DNA of 64,000 nucleotides from Psychrobacter arenosus (GTDB taxonomy: Bacteria; Pseudomonadota; Gammaproteobacteria; Pseudomonadales; Moraxellaceae): contig NZ_LR884459.1 in the NCBI RefSeq assembly GCF_904848165.1, positions 2,542,001-2,606,000 on the forward strand, read 5' to 3'. The first letter of the stretch is position 1, and each line of letters starts with the position of its first letter. Made by a program: the position numbers and the translations under genes. Of this stretch, positions 41,634 through 50,214 are shown in pieces. The notes beneath the pieces were generated by a model, which had not been told where the DNA came from, did no database searches, and worked only from the letters and a program-made list of their open reading frames with translations.

Positions 41634-42830
41634 TTATAAAGAAGAGTCTTGCGGCGCGGGGTAGCCCAACGCATACAATACACCCTCTAGCCCCGTCACA
41701 TTTATGGCGGCATCCGCGCGCGATTGCACAATAGGTTTGGCTTGATAAGCAATGCCCAAATCGGCAGTCGTCATCATCGGTAAGTCATTAGCGCCATCGC
41801 CAATACAGACCACTTGGGTCATCTCAATGCCCAAACGCTCAGCAATCTTAGCCGTAAGCATGGCTTTGCGCTCGCCATTCACTATAGGCATTTGCACGTA
41901 ACCCGTGACTTCACCGCTATCAATGTCCAAGTTATTAGCGTGGACTTCATCGATGCCCAATTGAGCCGCAATATGTTTGGCGAAATAAGTGAAGCCACCC
42001 GATACCAATACCGTATGATAGCCCAACGCTTTTAGTGCTGCTAAGGTAAATTTAGCCCCGCGCGACAAGGTCAGTTGGCCACAGATATCGTCTAATACGT
42101 CCGTAGATAACCCTTCTAATAACGCCAAACGCTTGGCAAAGGACTCATCAAACTCTATTTCACCGCGCATGGCTGACTCAGTAATAGTAGCCACGGCTTC
42201 ACCGATACCGGCAGCTTTCGCCAACTCATCGATGACTTCTTGCTCAATTAAGGTGGAGTCCATATCGAAACAAGCCAGTTTATGCGGACGCAGCATATGA
42301 CCTATCGATAAAATATGGCAATCGACTACTTCAGCGTGAGTGCTGGCAGTATCGGCAGTCTGATTAACTTGCTCAGTAAGTTTCTGACGTAAGCGCGTGG
42401 TCAGTTGCTCATCGATAATATGGGCAGCAGCGCTCTTTTTCTCAGGATGCATTAGGGCGCCAGTCGTTGGAATCAATAAATAACGGTGGACACTCACTGG
42501 CGTGATTGAGCGGGCTTGCTCGGCGCCATTATTAGTGCTCGTATCTGCTATGGGGATAGGTAGGCGCTCTGCCGTGGCATCGTCCGTAACAGTGACCAAT
42601 GCCCAGTTGGGTTGATCGTCGACCCAAGCCTGTACATACTCATGGACATTAAGGACAGGACTGGCGGACGTGCTAGGTAAGACCACAATGAGAGCAAAGA
42701 TAGGTAAGGATTGCAGCGCATCCAAATCCGCGCTGCTAATACCGGTAGGCAGCAATGAAGAGACAGAATCTAAAGCAAGTTGCCATGATTTGCTGTTTTT
42801 TGGTAACGAGTAAGGCGTATTGTTTGGCAT
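41634..42830 (-). CDS. serB: Phosphoserine phosphatase
   Basis: HAD-family enzyme that hydrolyses phosphoserine, last step of serine synthesis. Length 398 residues. The N-terminal 180 residues correspond to the ACT-like regulatory region found in long SerB proteins. The catalytic motif I is FDMDST (Asp189 and Asp191), motif II HTVLVSGG, motif III with Lys in GERKAML and motif IV CIGDGANDLPM. It stands divergent from an Smp-like membrane protein gene, as in E. coli (serB/smp). Confidence 0.95.
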   Translation of the reverse strand: MPNNTPYSLPKNSKSWQLALDSVSSLLPTGISSADLDALQSLPIFALIVVLPSTSASPVLNVHEYVQAWVDDQPNWALVTVTDDATAERLPIPIADTSTNNGAEQARSITPVSVHRYLLIPTTGALMHPEKKSAAAHIIDEQLTTRLRQKLTEQVNQTADTASTHAEVVDCHILSIGHMLRPHKLACFDMDSTLIEQEVIDELAKAAGIGEAVATITESAMRGEIEFDESFAKRLALLEGLSTDVLDDICGQLTLSRGAKFTLAALKALGYHTVLVSGGFTYFAKHIAAQLGIDEVHANNLDIDSGEVTGYVQMPIVNGERKAMLTAKIAERLGIEMTQVVCIGDGANDLPMMTTADLGIAYQAKPIVQSRADAAINVTGLEGVLYALGYPAPQDSSL

Positions 42831-43445
42831 GGCTCAATTGACCCTTGTGTGCTTAAATAAGATTAGGAATAATAACAGCTTTCATAGCGTCGTTGTAGGC
42901 GCTTGCCTAGGGCATAATTAACAGCCAATTAAGCAGAAGTTGTTGGTTAATTTACTCGCCAGTTGCGCTACAATGTGAGGCCTGACGGTCTGTATTGACC
43001 CTAGCACGGTTCGGCAAAGTGGGGGTAGCAATCATAGCAGCATTTGCTAACCTATTTCGCTACCCTAGTTTTTATATTAAGACCTAACAGTCTATGAATA
43101 TTTGTTAGTATAGGGCAGCTTGCTAATGGTAAGTCCTATTTATTGCCAGACAATAACAGCAAACCTAGGCTTAAAAGTAGTTTAGAGGCTCTCAGCGCTA
43201 CAGCACATGTAAGCTAGACCATCAATAAAGGATATTTAGCCGTTTTAGAGCAACCCACAGTTAAAGGTGGTTTAAAGTTATAGGCTATTTGAAATTTAGC
43301 AACTATTTAAAGTCTAGAGGTTCTGCACAAATTAGAGATTACCCAGTAATTACAGCCCAACCAGCAGTTATCATTACCCCAGCCAAGAGAAGGTGCGGTC
43401 GACCCCACATCTTTATGACTCACTATTAAAAAAGTTTAGCATACC
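42831..43445. promoter_or_regulatory. Divergent intergenic region serB / smp-like gene
   Basis: 615 bp with no gene. A TACAAT (about 42970) with a weak upstream TTAATT at 16 bp could be a promoter toward the smp-like gene. Otherwise nothing distinct. Confidence 0.35.
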
Positions 43446-44969
43446 ATGACGTATTTAGCGCCGCGACAAGGCTTATTTGCCATTATCATTCTGATCAGTT
43501 TTAGCTTGCAGACCTTGCTGCTAGTCCTGAGTACCGAGCAACAATTAGAAAAAACCCAGGAGCAAAAAGCCAAGCAAATGGTCACGCAGCTGATTAACGA
43601 GGCGAGTCTTGCCTTGCAAAGTCGGGATCGCGTGAGCTTAAGCGTGATTGCGGGCCGTTATACCAGTGAGCAAGATGTGGCGCGATTGGTCATTAAAGAT
43701 GCCGATAACGAAGAGCTAGTACCTCTAGGCAATGCGCCGCTGCATAAGGGCAAAACCGAACGCCAGATTGTGAAAAAGGGCGATGCTGTCATTGGTAGTG
43801 TGGCGCTGACGATGCGCGATATTAGCAAAGGCGAGATTATTACCAGTCTCTGGCCTTTTGTGATTGGCTCTATGCTGCTGCATTTATTCCTCTGGCTGCT
43901 ATATGGTTACGTTGCGCGCCCGACAAAAGAGCAAATCAATGCGCTAGGTCGTGATATCCATGAGCATTATCGTCAGCAGTATAAAACCAATAATGGCAAT
44001 AGTCGGCTGATTAGGGATGAGGACAGCCGTGAGCTAGTGGATAATGAGCTAGAAACTGCCTTGGATAAAGAGGGGGCAGGGTCGGCTAAAGTCACTAAGA
44101 GTTGGCCGTTATTTGGTAATCGCGATACGGTAGCCGCTAGCACAGAGCATGCAGATGCTCAAGATAATGAAACGCCTGCCTCTATCCATGATGAAGTGAA
44201 TAATTATGTGCAGTCGCAAAGAGAAGCTAATAGTGCTCTAAATGACAGCGATCCTAGTGCTGAGGCTACTGTGGACAATGATGCCGATAGAACAGCGACT
44301 ACAGACACTGGTACCGATGCTGAAAAAAGTGGCAGTATTGAAAAAAGTGCCAGTGCCGTCTCACCAAATCGTTATGTCAGTGCAGTCGATGTGCAAATTG
44401 TCTATGATGATAATTATCGTCTATTGGATAAATTGGCTCCGGAGACCGCTGACCCTTACTTTACGCTATGCTCGCAACTGCTGAATCAAGCGATCACTGA
44501 ATTGCTCAAGCAGCCGCTATTGCATGGGATCTATTTAGACAACGAGCCCAAGTTTGATCACAGTGGTGCGGTGGTGGTGTTAAAAGCGGAAAACAATCAC
44601 AGTAAGGCAGCCTTAGCTGGGGTTATGCTCGGTAAACTCTATCTGATGCTCAATCAAATCATTTATGATAAGCACCGTGAGCTGTCACGCTTTGCTCTGC
44701 CTATTCGTATTGGTGTGAGCGATGATGCGCAGGCGCGTCCGTTAAGCCATTTGCTCGAGAGCGTGGGTCGCCGCGGTGAGATGTTGATTCTCTATCCAAA
44801 ATCTGGCTTAAGAGAGATTGGCAATCATATTCAGGTGCGCAACTTGCAACGACCTACTACCGTTTATGAGCGTGAGAGTGCTTTCTTTGATGGCACTAAT
44901 GAGGCAATGATGCAGCGTCTGATTGATGTACGCAATGCGGTGCTGCTGTCTGGTAATGAAGACGCTTAA
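43446..44969 (+). CDS. Smp-like inner-membrane protein with long C-terminal extension
   Basis: 507 residues. The N-terminal region has the Smp/AhpA layout: a membrane helix (about 8-28), a periplasmic domain (about 30-130, QLEKTQEQKAKQMVTQLINEAS... ), and a second helix (about 138-156), leading into the cytoplasm. An acidic low-complexity linker (about 175-310) is followed by a structured C-terminal domain (about 315-500) not found in E. coli Smp. The place next to serB, divergent, matches smp in E. coli. Function is unknown; AhpA was linked to virulence in Pseudomonas and others. Family assignment rests on context and topology. Confidence 0.55.
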   Translation: MTYLAPRQGLFAIIILISFSLQTLLLVLSTEQQLEKTQEQKAKQMVTQLINEASLALQSRDRVSLSVIAGRYTSEQDVARLVIKDADNEELVPLGNAPLHKGKTERQIVKKGDAVIGSVALTMRDISKGEIITSLWPFVIGSMLLHLFLWLLYGYVARPTKEQINALGRDIHEHYRQQYKTNNGNSRLIRDEDSRELVDNELETALDKEGAGSAKVTKSWPLFGNRDTVAASTEHADAQDNETPASIHDEVNNYVQSQREANSALNDSDPSAEATVDNDADRTATTDTGTDAEKSGSIEKSASAVSPNRYVSAVDVQIVYDDNYRLLDKLAPETADPYFTLCSQLLNQAITELLKQPLLHGIYLDNEPKFDHSGAVVVLKAENNHSKAALAGVMLGKLYLMLNQIIYDKHRELSRFALPIRIGVSDDAQARPLSHLLESVGRRGEMLILYPKSGLREIGNHIQVRNLQRPTTVYERESAFFDGTNEAMMQRLIDVRNAVLLSGNEDA

Positions 44970-45773
44970 TTAATAAGCGTTGCCGGTCCTAGACTAGGGC
45001 TATAAGGACTTAGTTTAGGACGCAATCATTACCAACCTTGCTGCACGTTTTATATAAGTGATTCTATATAAAAATTTTATAAAACCTCTCATTTATTATC
45101 CTGTCTTAGACTGCCTAGTTAGAAAGTTTAAGACAGAGAGCGTATTTAAGCGCTTTAAAACTCCCATATCCGTCCGCTATTTTTGCACATGCTGTACAGA
45201 CCCCAATTTTAAGGGCAAAGGCACAACTTTTTCCTTGCGCTTATGCCCTTTTGCGCTCATCTTAGTAGTAGAGACAGTGGTCGTATAATTTCCTCACCTA
45301 CAAAAGAATTTTTATACGGTTAGCGGCTGTTCTGTAAGACGAATAATATGATGACGTTACGAATATGATGGTCATCATTATGAGCATATTTGCGATTATC
45401 ATTGACAATGGTCGCCGAAGGTTTTATAAGAAACCTTGTAATCTGCTTAACCTATCTCTATTATGCGCGCTACCGAAATTAGCGGCTTAGAATAAGGTAG
45501 CTTTGCCCCAGTTACGATTTTCTGTTCCATAGGTACAGAGTAAAGAAATAATTAGCCAATAAAGCAGCGCTTTTGGTAAGTAAGGCATAAGACGTAGCTT
45601 TTTAAAGTATAAATCCCTAAACAATCCTTAGCATTGGCCCATACCTAGTCTATAAAACTACGGGCAGTGGCCACTAAATAACATGGGTTTAAAGGGATAA
45701 ATTCATTTTGGTACTATGGCGACAATTGCGCGACCATACGCCCCCAATTACTGTAGGTTAAGAGGAGTATGCT
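44970..45773. other. Long intergenic region before the acidic protein gene
   Basis: About 800 bp, with no credible gene. AAGGGCA (45211-45217) and TGCCCTT (45244-45250) can pair and are followed by TTTGC, a possible weak terminator. The stretch 45330-45420 contains the near-direct repeats GAATAATATGATGACGTTAC and GAATATGATGGTCATCATTA. No tRNA or known RNA was seen. Confidence 0.35.
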
Positions 45774-46034
45774 GTGAGTGATGCAGATATCGACGACGAT
45801 TTTGATGATAACTTTGATGACGAAGATCCCGAGGCAAAAGTAGCGGAAGAGGCCTCCACCAGTGCCCGTGAGCGTTTAAGCAGCTTAGAGAAACGTCGTT
45901 TAATAGATAATTTGTTAGAAGAGAAGCGTTTGGCCCGTGAGCTAAAAGATGGTTTTGACGACGACTTCGATGATGATTTAGACGACGATTTTGATGATGA
46001 CGACTTCGATGACGATGACCTTGATGACGAATAA
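45774..46034 (+). CDS. Highly acidic PA3496-like small protein
   Basis: 86 residues. The centre (about 31-58) is a basic-acidic helix, RERLSSLEKRRLIDNLLEEK, that resembles the core of PA3496-family small envelope-integrity proteins. On both sides lie Asp/Phe-rich tracts, including the C-terminal FDDDFDDDLDDDFDDDDFD. Start is GTG at 45774, 8 nt after AGGAG. The DNA of the acidic tail (45955-46031) is a GAC/GAT quasi-repeat and could vary in length. Followed by a UPF0149 gene 130 bp downstream. Confidence 0.65.
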   Translation: MSDADIDDDFDDNFDDEDPEAKVAEEASTSARERLSSLEKRRLIDNLLEEKRLARELKDGFDDDFDDDLDDDFDDDDFDDDDLDDE

Positions 46035-46164
46035 TTATCTATCATCTATATAGTCGTGCTAGGCCTGAGCGCTATGACTTTTCTCAGAGGGTATCAGTAG
46101 CAACGAGTTAGACCGTTTAACTCTCATACCTTCCATAAATTTATATTGATATAAGTGACCGATT

Positions 46165-46719
46165 ATGACTTTAGATGATTTAAAAGACTACCTGGACTCT
46201 GACGCTAACGAGTTTGGTTTAGAGACCGTAGCCACCCATGGTTACTTGGCCGCAACGGTAGTGGGTAAGCCGCTGCCAAACTGGATGTCTTTACTTTTTG
46301 AAGGTCAAGAAAGCAAAGTAGATGCGGAAGTAAAACAAGCTATTACAGCTTGGCGCGAGTCTATGATTGCTGATCTTAAAGACGAGACTGGCATCGAGCT
46401 GCCATTAGAGTCTAGCGCTGACGACGACGTGGATTTCTCTTTGGAGTCTGACCTAGCCGCTTGGTCTGTAGGCTTTGTCGATGCTATGTATGGCGATGAG
46501 AATGTTGACTGGTTTAGCGAAGAAGATACCGCTGAAGACGTCGCTATGTTGACGCTCCCGATGATGGTATTTAGCGGCATCGATATGGCAGGGGATGAGG
46601 AAGAAGAAGATCCTGCATTGGCTGAAATTCGCAGTGACGAAGATGCGTTAGCGCAAATGGCCAACAGTATTGAAGGCAATTTGACTGAGCTGTATCTGTT
46701 GTTTCATACGCAAGACTAA
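46165..46719 (+). CDS. UPF0149 (YecA/YgfB-like) family protein
   Basis: 184 residues, acidic and mainly helical. The family features include LHGYLAA-type AATHGYLAATVVGKP (about 23-38), the LPNWMSLLFEG segment and the second-half WSVGFVDAMYGDENVDWF. Members are cytoplasmic, of unknown role; no SEC-C zinc motif is seen at the C-terminus, so this is the YgfB-like form. Confidence 0.85.
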   Translation: MTLDDLKDYLDSDANEFGLETVATHGYLAATVVGKPLPNWMSLLFEGQESKVDAEVKQAITAWRESMIADLKDETGIELPLESSADDDVDFSLESDLAAWSVGFVDAMYGDENVDWFSEEDTAEDVAMLTLPMMVFSGIDMAGDEEEEDPALAEIRSDEDALAQMANSIEGNLTELYLLFHTQD

Positions 46720-46769
46720 GAGCTCTACATAAGCTGATAACTAACAGACGTATAAATACTAGCCAAGCG

Positions 46770-46804
46770 CGGGCACCCTACTATAAGGGCTGCCCGTTTT
46801 TTTT
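46770..46804 (+). terminator. Rho-independent terminator after UPF0149 gene
   Basis: CGGGCACCCT (46770-46779) and AGGG-C-TGCCCG (46786-46796) form a 10-bp stem with a one-base bulge, followed by T8. The IS200/IS605 element starts immediately after or within the T run. Confidence 0.88.
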
Positions 46805-46811
46805 ATCCAAC

Positions 46812-46855
46812 GTTGCCGTAAAACCACCCACTTCAGGGGGTGGTTTTACGGCAAC
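46812..46855. repeat. Left-end hairpin of the IS element
   Basis: GTTGCCGTAAAACCACCC (46812-46829) and its exact complement at 46838-46855 around an 8-nt loop. Subterminal palindromes like this are recognised by the HUH transposase TnpA, although 18 bp is longer than in IS608. Confidence 0.85.
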
Positions 46856-46886
46856 TCCGTAGTTATGCTTACACAAAGAAAGCTGT

Positions 46887-47297
46887 TTAGTGTGGTGTAT
46901 TTTGCTGTTCGATATACTGGCGGATAATCTCAATTGGAGCACCGCCACAGCTACCTGCAAAGTAACTAGGTGACCACAACGCACTGCCCCATAACTGCTT
47001 AGAGATAGATGGATATTGCTTTTTACGAATAAGCCGACTAGAAACGCCTTTTAAACTATTAACTAAACTTGAGATAGCCACTTTGGGTGGATAATTTACC
47101 AGCAAATGCACATGGTCATCCTCTCCATCAAACTCCACAAGCTCGGCTTCAAACTTTTTGCACACATCATCAAAGATAGTCTCAAGATCATCAAGAACTT
47201 GTTTGGTGAAAACTGCTCGTCGATACTTAGCGACAAAGACCAAATGCACGTGCAAATAAAAAACAACGTGTCTACCACGTCTTAAGTCATTTTCCAT
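46887..47297 (-). CDS. tnpA: IS200/IS605-family transposase TnpA (HUH Y1)
   Basis: 136-residue single-strand DNA transposase. The HUH motif is DDHVHLLV (His62, His64) and the catalytic tyrosine is Tyr128 in IIRQYIEQQ; the LWSPSYFAGSCGG stretch is typical of the family. It cuts and joins the hairpin-marked ends during replication. Length and motifs indicate an intact protein. The start, ATG at 47297, lies 50 bp from the divergent tnpB. Confidence 0.95.
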   Translation of the reverse strand: MENDLRRGRHVVFYLHVHLVFVAKYRRAVFTKQVLDDLETIFDDVCKKFEAELVEFDGEDDHVHLLVNYPPKVAISSLVNSLKGVSSRLIRKKQYPSISKQLWGSALWSPSYFAGSCGGAPIEIIRQYIEQQNTPH

Positions 47298-47346
47298 TGA
47301 TTAGACCAATATTGAATAAAAGGTAATATCAGTATAAACTAACCCT

Positions 47347-48453
47347 ATGAAAACACTCAAGCTACGCATCAAAGACAAACACGTAAACCAGCTAAACAAA
47401 ATAGCTGGTAGTGTTAACTATGCGTGGAACTATGTTAATGACCTGAGTTACAAACACCTACAAATGACTGGTAAATTCTTTTCAGCCTACGACCTTAACG
47501 AGTACACCAAAGGTAGTGGTGAGGATTTAGGCTTGCACAGCCAAACTTTGCAAGCCATCAACGAGACCCATGCCAAATCTCGCAAACAATTTAGAAAAGC
47601 CGAACTAAATTGGCGAACCAACCGACCCGATGCCAAACGTAAATCACTGGGCTGGATACCATTTAAGAAGTCTGCTATCAAGTATCTACATACCAGACAA
47701 ACGGGAAAGAAAGCACTTAAATCAACCATACAGCTATCGCTCTCTAAGGGTCAAAAGCTCGTCATAGATGTATTTGATAGCTACAACCTAAGTCTATATC
47801 AAATCAACACGCTTGAGATAGTGCAAGACAGCCGTAATCGTTGGTATGCCTGCATCACCGTTAAAGACTTCTCTAAGCAAATAAGGGGCAAAGGTAGTGT
47901 AGGCATAGATTTAGGCTTAAAAGAGTCTGCTACCACCTCAAACGGTGACAAGCTGATAACCAAACAAACGCAAAAGTGGGCGAAAAAGCTCGCTATTGCT
48001 CAAAGAGCGAAAAACAAACAGCGTGTCAAAGCAATACACGCCACAATCAAAAATTCAAGGTTAGATGCAATTCATAAATTCACCACCAAGCTAGTTAAGG
48101 ATAACGCCTTAATTGTGGTTGGTGATGTTAAATCACGCTCATTCACAAATAAGAGAACTAAACTGGCTAAGTCAACATACGATGCAGGATGGTTTGAACT
48201 TAAAAGACAACTGGAATATAAATGCAAGTATGCAGGTTGTCAGCTTGAGATAGTGAATGAGAGTTACACTACCCAAACCTGTTCGCACTGTCGCAAAATA
48301 AGCGATAGTAGTCCGAAAGGTAGAGCAGGTCTTGGAATAAGAGGATGGAGGTGTGCTAAGTGTGGCACATGGCATGACCGAGATATTAATGCCGCCAAGA
48401 ACATCCTTGCGGTCGGGCTTGACCGTCTTGCAGAAGGAATCCCCTCACTTTAG
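47347..48453 (+). CDS. tnpB: TnpB, RNA-guided nuclease of the IS200/IS605 family
   Basis: 368 residues; ancestor-type relative of Cas12 that cuts target DNA under guidance of the element's omega RNA. RuvC-I Asp188 in VGIDLGLKES and RuvC-III Asp346 in WHDRDINAAKNIL are present. Zinc-finger cysteines occur in TQTCSHC and WRCAKCG. At the usual RuvC-II position the sequence is LIVVGDVKSRS, with Gly259 in place of the canonical Glu; a Glu is found at 305 (IVNESYTTQTC), possibly serving as the relocated catalytic residue known from some TnpB groups. C-terminus overlaps the right-end hairpin. Confidence 0.93.
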   Translation: MKTLKLRIKDKHVNQLNKIAGSVNYAWNYVNDLSYKHLQMTGKFFSAYDLNEYTKGSGEDLGLHSQTLQAINETHAKSRKQFRKAELNWRTNRPDAKRKSLGWIPFKKSAIKYLHTRQTGKKALKSTIQLSLSKGQKLVIDVFDSYNLSLYQINTLEIVQDSRNRWYACITVKDFSKQIRGKGSVGIDLGLKESATTSNGDKLITKQTQKWAKKLAIAQRAKNKQRVKAIHATIKNSRLDAIHKFTTKLVKDNALIVVGDVKSRSFTNKRTKLAKSTYDAGWFELKRQLEYKCKYAGCQLEIVNESYTTQTCSHCRKISDSSPKGRAGLGIRGWRCAKCGTWHDRDINAAKNILAVGLDRLAEGIPSL

Positions 48454-48470
48454 GGAGGGGAGGAAGTCAA
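48330..48470 (+). ncRNA. Probable omega RNA scaffold at the 3' end of tnpB
   Basis: In this family the guide RNA comes from the tnpB 3' end and right end, and the guide is the flanking DNA just beyond the element (here from 48471). A GC-rich hairpin is visible at 48440-48460. The 5' limit is arbitrary; the assignment rests on family knowledge rather than on a fold computed here. Confidence 0.35.
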
Positions 48471-48533
48471 ATGGTGTAAGATAAGGTTATACCCTGTCGC
48501 CCTATATAGCGCCAATGATAAAGCGGATGAATT

Positions 48534-48905
48534 ATGCAACTTTCGAACTTAGAACACTTGCCCAACTACACCATTACCGAGCGTCTCGATGTGGTTTATG
48601 GCAGTACTGTGCGCTCCAAGCATGTGGGTAAAGACCTGTTTGCGAGTTTTAAAAACTTGGTCGGTGGTGAGCTAACCGCTTATACCGAATTGCTAGAAGA
48701 GTAGCGCCAAGAGGCTATCGAACGGATGATGGTCAAGGCGCAAGCATTAGGCGCGGATGCTATCGTCGGCATTCGCTTTTCTACCGCCAGCATCGCGCAG
48801 GGGGCATCAGAAATTTTTGTTTATGGCACTGCCGTTAGAGCTGTTTCCAATGCCGCACCCAACCCCAATGCTCCTATTTATCAACAGCCGCCGCCGTTAA
48901 CTTAG
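48534..48905 (+). pseudogene. YbjQ-family (UPF0145) gene interrupted by an amber codon
   Basis: Reading through one TAG at 48702-48704 (codon 57) gives a 123-residue protein with YbjQ-family features: YTITERLDVVYGSTVRSKHVGKDL, NLVGGELTAYTELLEE, then (stop) RQEAIERMMVKAQALGADAIVGIRF and YGTAV. A single substitution (CAG or GAG to TAG) explains the stop, and the remainder of the frame is intact, so the event is recent or the stop is suppressed. It lies 64 bp downstream of the IS right end and is followed by a related gene at 49016. Confidence 0.85.
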
Positions 48906-49015
48906 CCTGGATTAACAAACCCTAGGCTTGCTAGGGTTTGAGGTTGCTAGACTTAAAGATTGCTAAAAGTGAAAGGTGTTATAAGCACGGATGCTAAGCG
49001 TAGGAGAGCAGGGTA

Positions 49016-49510
49016 GTGTCGAATATTTTGCACGAATTATTATCAAATTACGGGTTATTCATCGTGTTGTTTGTGGTGGGCTGGTTTTTTGGTCGTCGTA
49101 ATGAGCAAGCCCATTTACAAGAACTCGCCAAATCAGAAAAAGTCTTGGGGCACATCATTTTATCGAGTGAGCGTTTCTACGAACCGGAATTGGCCCAAGA
49201 GACGCAAGGGGATTTGGTCATCGGTAGTGTGGTCATCGCGCAAGATTATTTTAAAATGATTATTGCGCGGCTATTAAGCTTAGTAGGTAAAAACCTGACC
49301 ACTTATGAAACCTTGCTCGAGCGTGCCCGCCGCGAAGCTTTAGTGCGGATGAAGTTGCAAGCCCAATATCAAGGCTATAATCAGATTTATGGCGTCCGCC
49401 TTGAAGTATCCAATATTAATCAGTTGGGCAGCATGGTTGAGGCGATTGCTTATGGGACGGCGGTCTACACTGTAAATAATCCTAAAGTCCCACCACCTCT
49501 GCCGAGGTAG
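49016..49510 (+). CDS. Membrane-anchored YbjQ-like protein
   Basis: 164 residues. One N-terminal helix (about 10-25, GLFIVLFVVGWFFG) is followed by a YbjQ/heavy-metal-binding-type domain (about 40-155) with KNLTTYETLLERARREALVRMKLQAQ and YGTAVYTV, paralogous to the broken gene just upstream. Start is GTG at 49016. YbjQ proteins form oligomers of unknown role; the metal-binding annotation is not supported by obvious ligands here. Proline-rich C-terminus. Confidence 0.75.
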   Translation: MSNILHELLSNYGLFIVLFVVGWFFGRRNEQAHLQELAKSEKVLGHIILSSERFYEPELAQETQGDLVIGSVVIAQDYFKMIIARLLSLVGKNLTTYETLLERARREALVRMKLQAQYQGYNQIYGVRLEVSNINQLGSMVEAIAYGTAVYTVNNPKVPPPLPR

Positions 49511-49549
49511 TAGATTATCTAAACTGGTGTGACTGATCAGGATTAAAAT

Positions 49550-50137
49550 ATGCAACGTGATTTAAGCCAATATACGACTTGGCAAGTTGAGATGGCCATT
49601 ACCGCAAGCCTCGTTGAGCTTGGCTTGTTCAGTGATAATCAGATGATAGCGTATGCTCATTGGCTGCTTAATCATGGTTATTATAATGATGACTTGCTTG
49701 ATATCATCGACGATGACCCTTTATATCCCTTTCCCAGTAACAAGCAAACCTCATTTGGAGACGCAACGAGAAAGTTAGGTTTTCCTGCTGTTTCAAGTGG
49801 ACAGGCTAAATGGATTTATTCTTACATTATTATTAACGATCACGCTACGCGGCCTAATAATTATGATATTTTAAATTTTCTCAACACCAGTCTTTATGAA
49901 AACTTTCAACAGTTTTTGGTTGTAGATAGCTATTTGCAAGATATAAATCACTTTGAAAATACCATTTACCGTTTAGATGATGCCTTAGACAATGTTGCGA
50001 TGGGTTATGTACATAAGGGTTATAACGACCCTAGTATCATATTGGCTATGCAAAGAGAATTTTTTCAGTTATGCGAACAATGGCTAGGTAGGAATAGAGC
50101 AAAAATAGACGCCATTTTTGCCAGTCTCTATGACTAA
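49550..50137 (+). CDS. Conserved-looking cytoplasmic protein of unknown function
   Basis: 195 residues, no signal peptide or membrane helix, mainly helical and acidic with many aromatic residues (MQRDLSQYTTWQVEMAITAS at the start; ending REFFQLCEQWLGRNRAKID). No motif or family recognised. It lies 39 bp after the YbjQ-like gene and is probably co-transcribed. A palindromic AT-rich element follows 18 bp after the stop. Confidence 0.55.
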   Translation: MQRDLSQYTTWQVEMAITASLVELGLFSDNQMIAYAHWLLNHGYYNDDLLDIIDDDPLYPFPSNKQTSFGDATRKLGFPAVSSGQAKWIYSYIIINDHATRPNNYDILNFLNTSLYENFQQFLVVDSYLQDINHFENTIYRLDDALDNVAMGYVHKGYNDPSIILAMQREFFQLCEQWLGRNRAKIDAIFASLYD

Positions 50138-50155
50138 ATTCACTTCCTAACTGAC

Positions 50156-50198
50156 AAAATTAGCCCATTGACGTTAAAATCAATCTATTGCTAATTTT
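50156..50198. repeat. AT-rich palindromic element, copy A
   Basis: AAAATTAGC (50156-50164) and GCTAATTTT (50190-50198) flank an inner ATTGA/TCAAT pair. The core CCCAT-N2-ACGTTAAAATCAA is shared with copy B at 51549-51590. It sits between two convergent genes and may work as a terminator, followed by CCTT and T-rich DNA. Confidence 0.65.
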
Positions 50199-50214
50199 CC
50201 TTACCTAATATCAC

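Larger units (their letters stand above)
46806..48470. mobile_element. IS200/IS605-family insertion sequence with divergent tnpA and tnpB
   Basis: About 1.66 kb with tnpA on the minus strand at left and tnpB on the plus strand at right. The left end contains a perfect 18-bp hairpin (46812-46829 / 46838-46855). The right end has a hairpin CCCCTC-ACTTTA-GAGGGG-like (48440-48460) followed by AGGAAG and TCAA (48467-48470). TCAA at the right cleavage site is the same as in IS608. There are no terminal inverted repeats or target duplication, as expected. The left boundary is uncertain by about 20 bp. Both transposition genes appear intact. Confidence 0.85.

Noticed and set aside
45058..45288. 76-residue open frame in the gap after the Smp-like gene
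   Set aside because: Unusual composition, no ribosome binding site, overlaps a possible terminator hairpin, no family.
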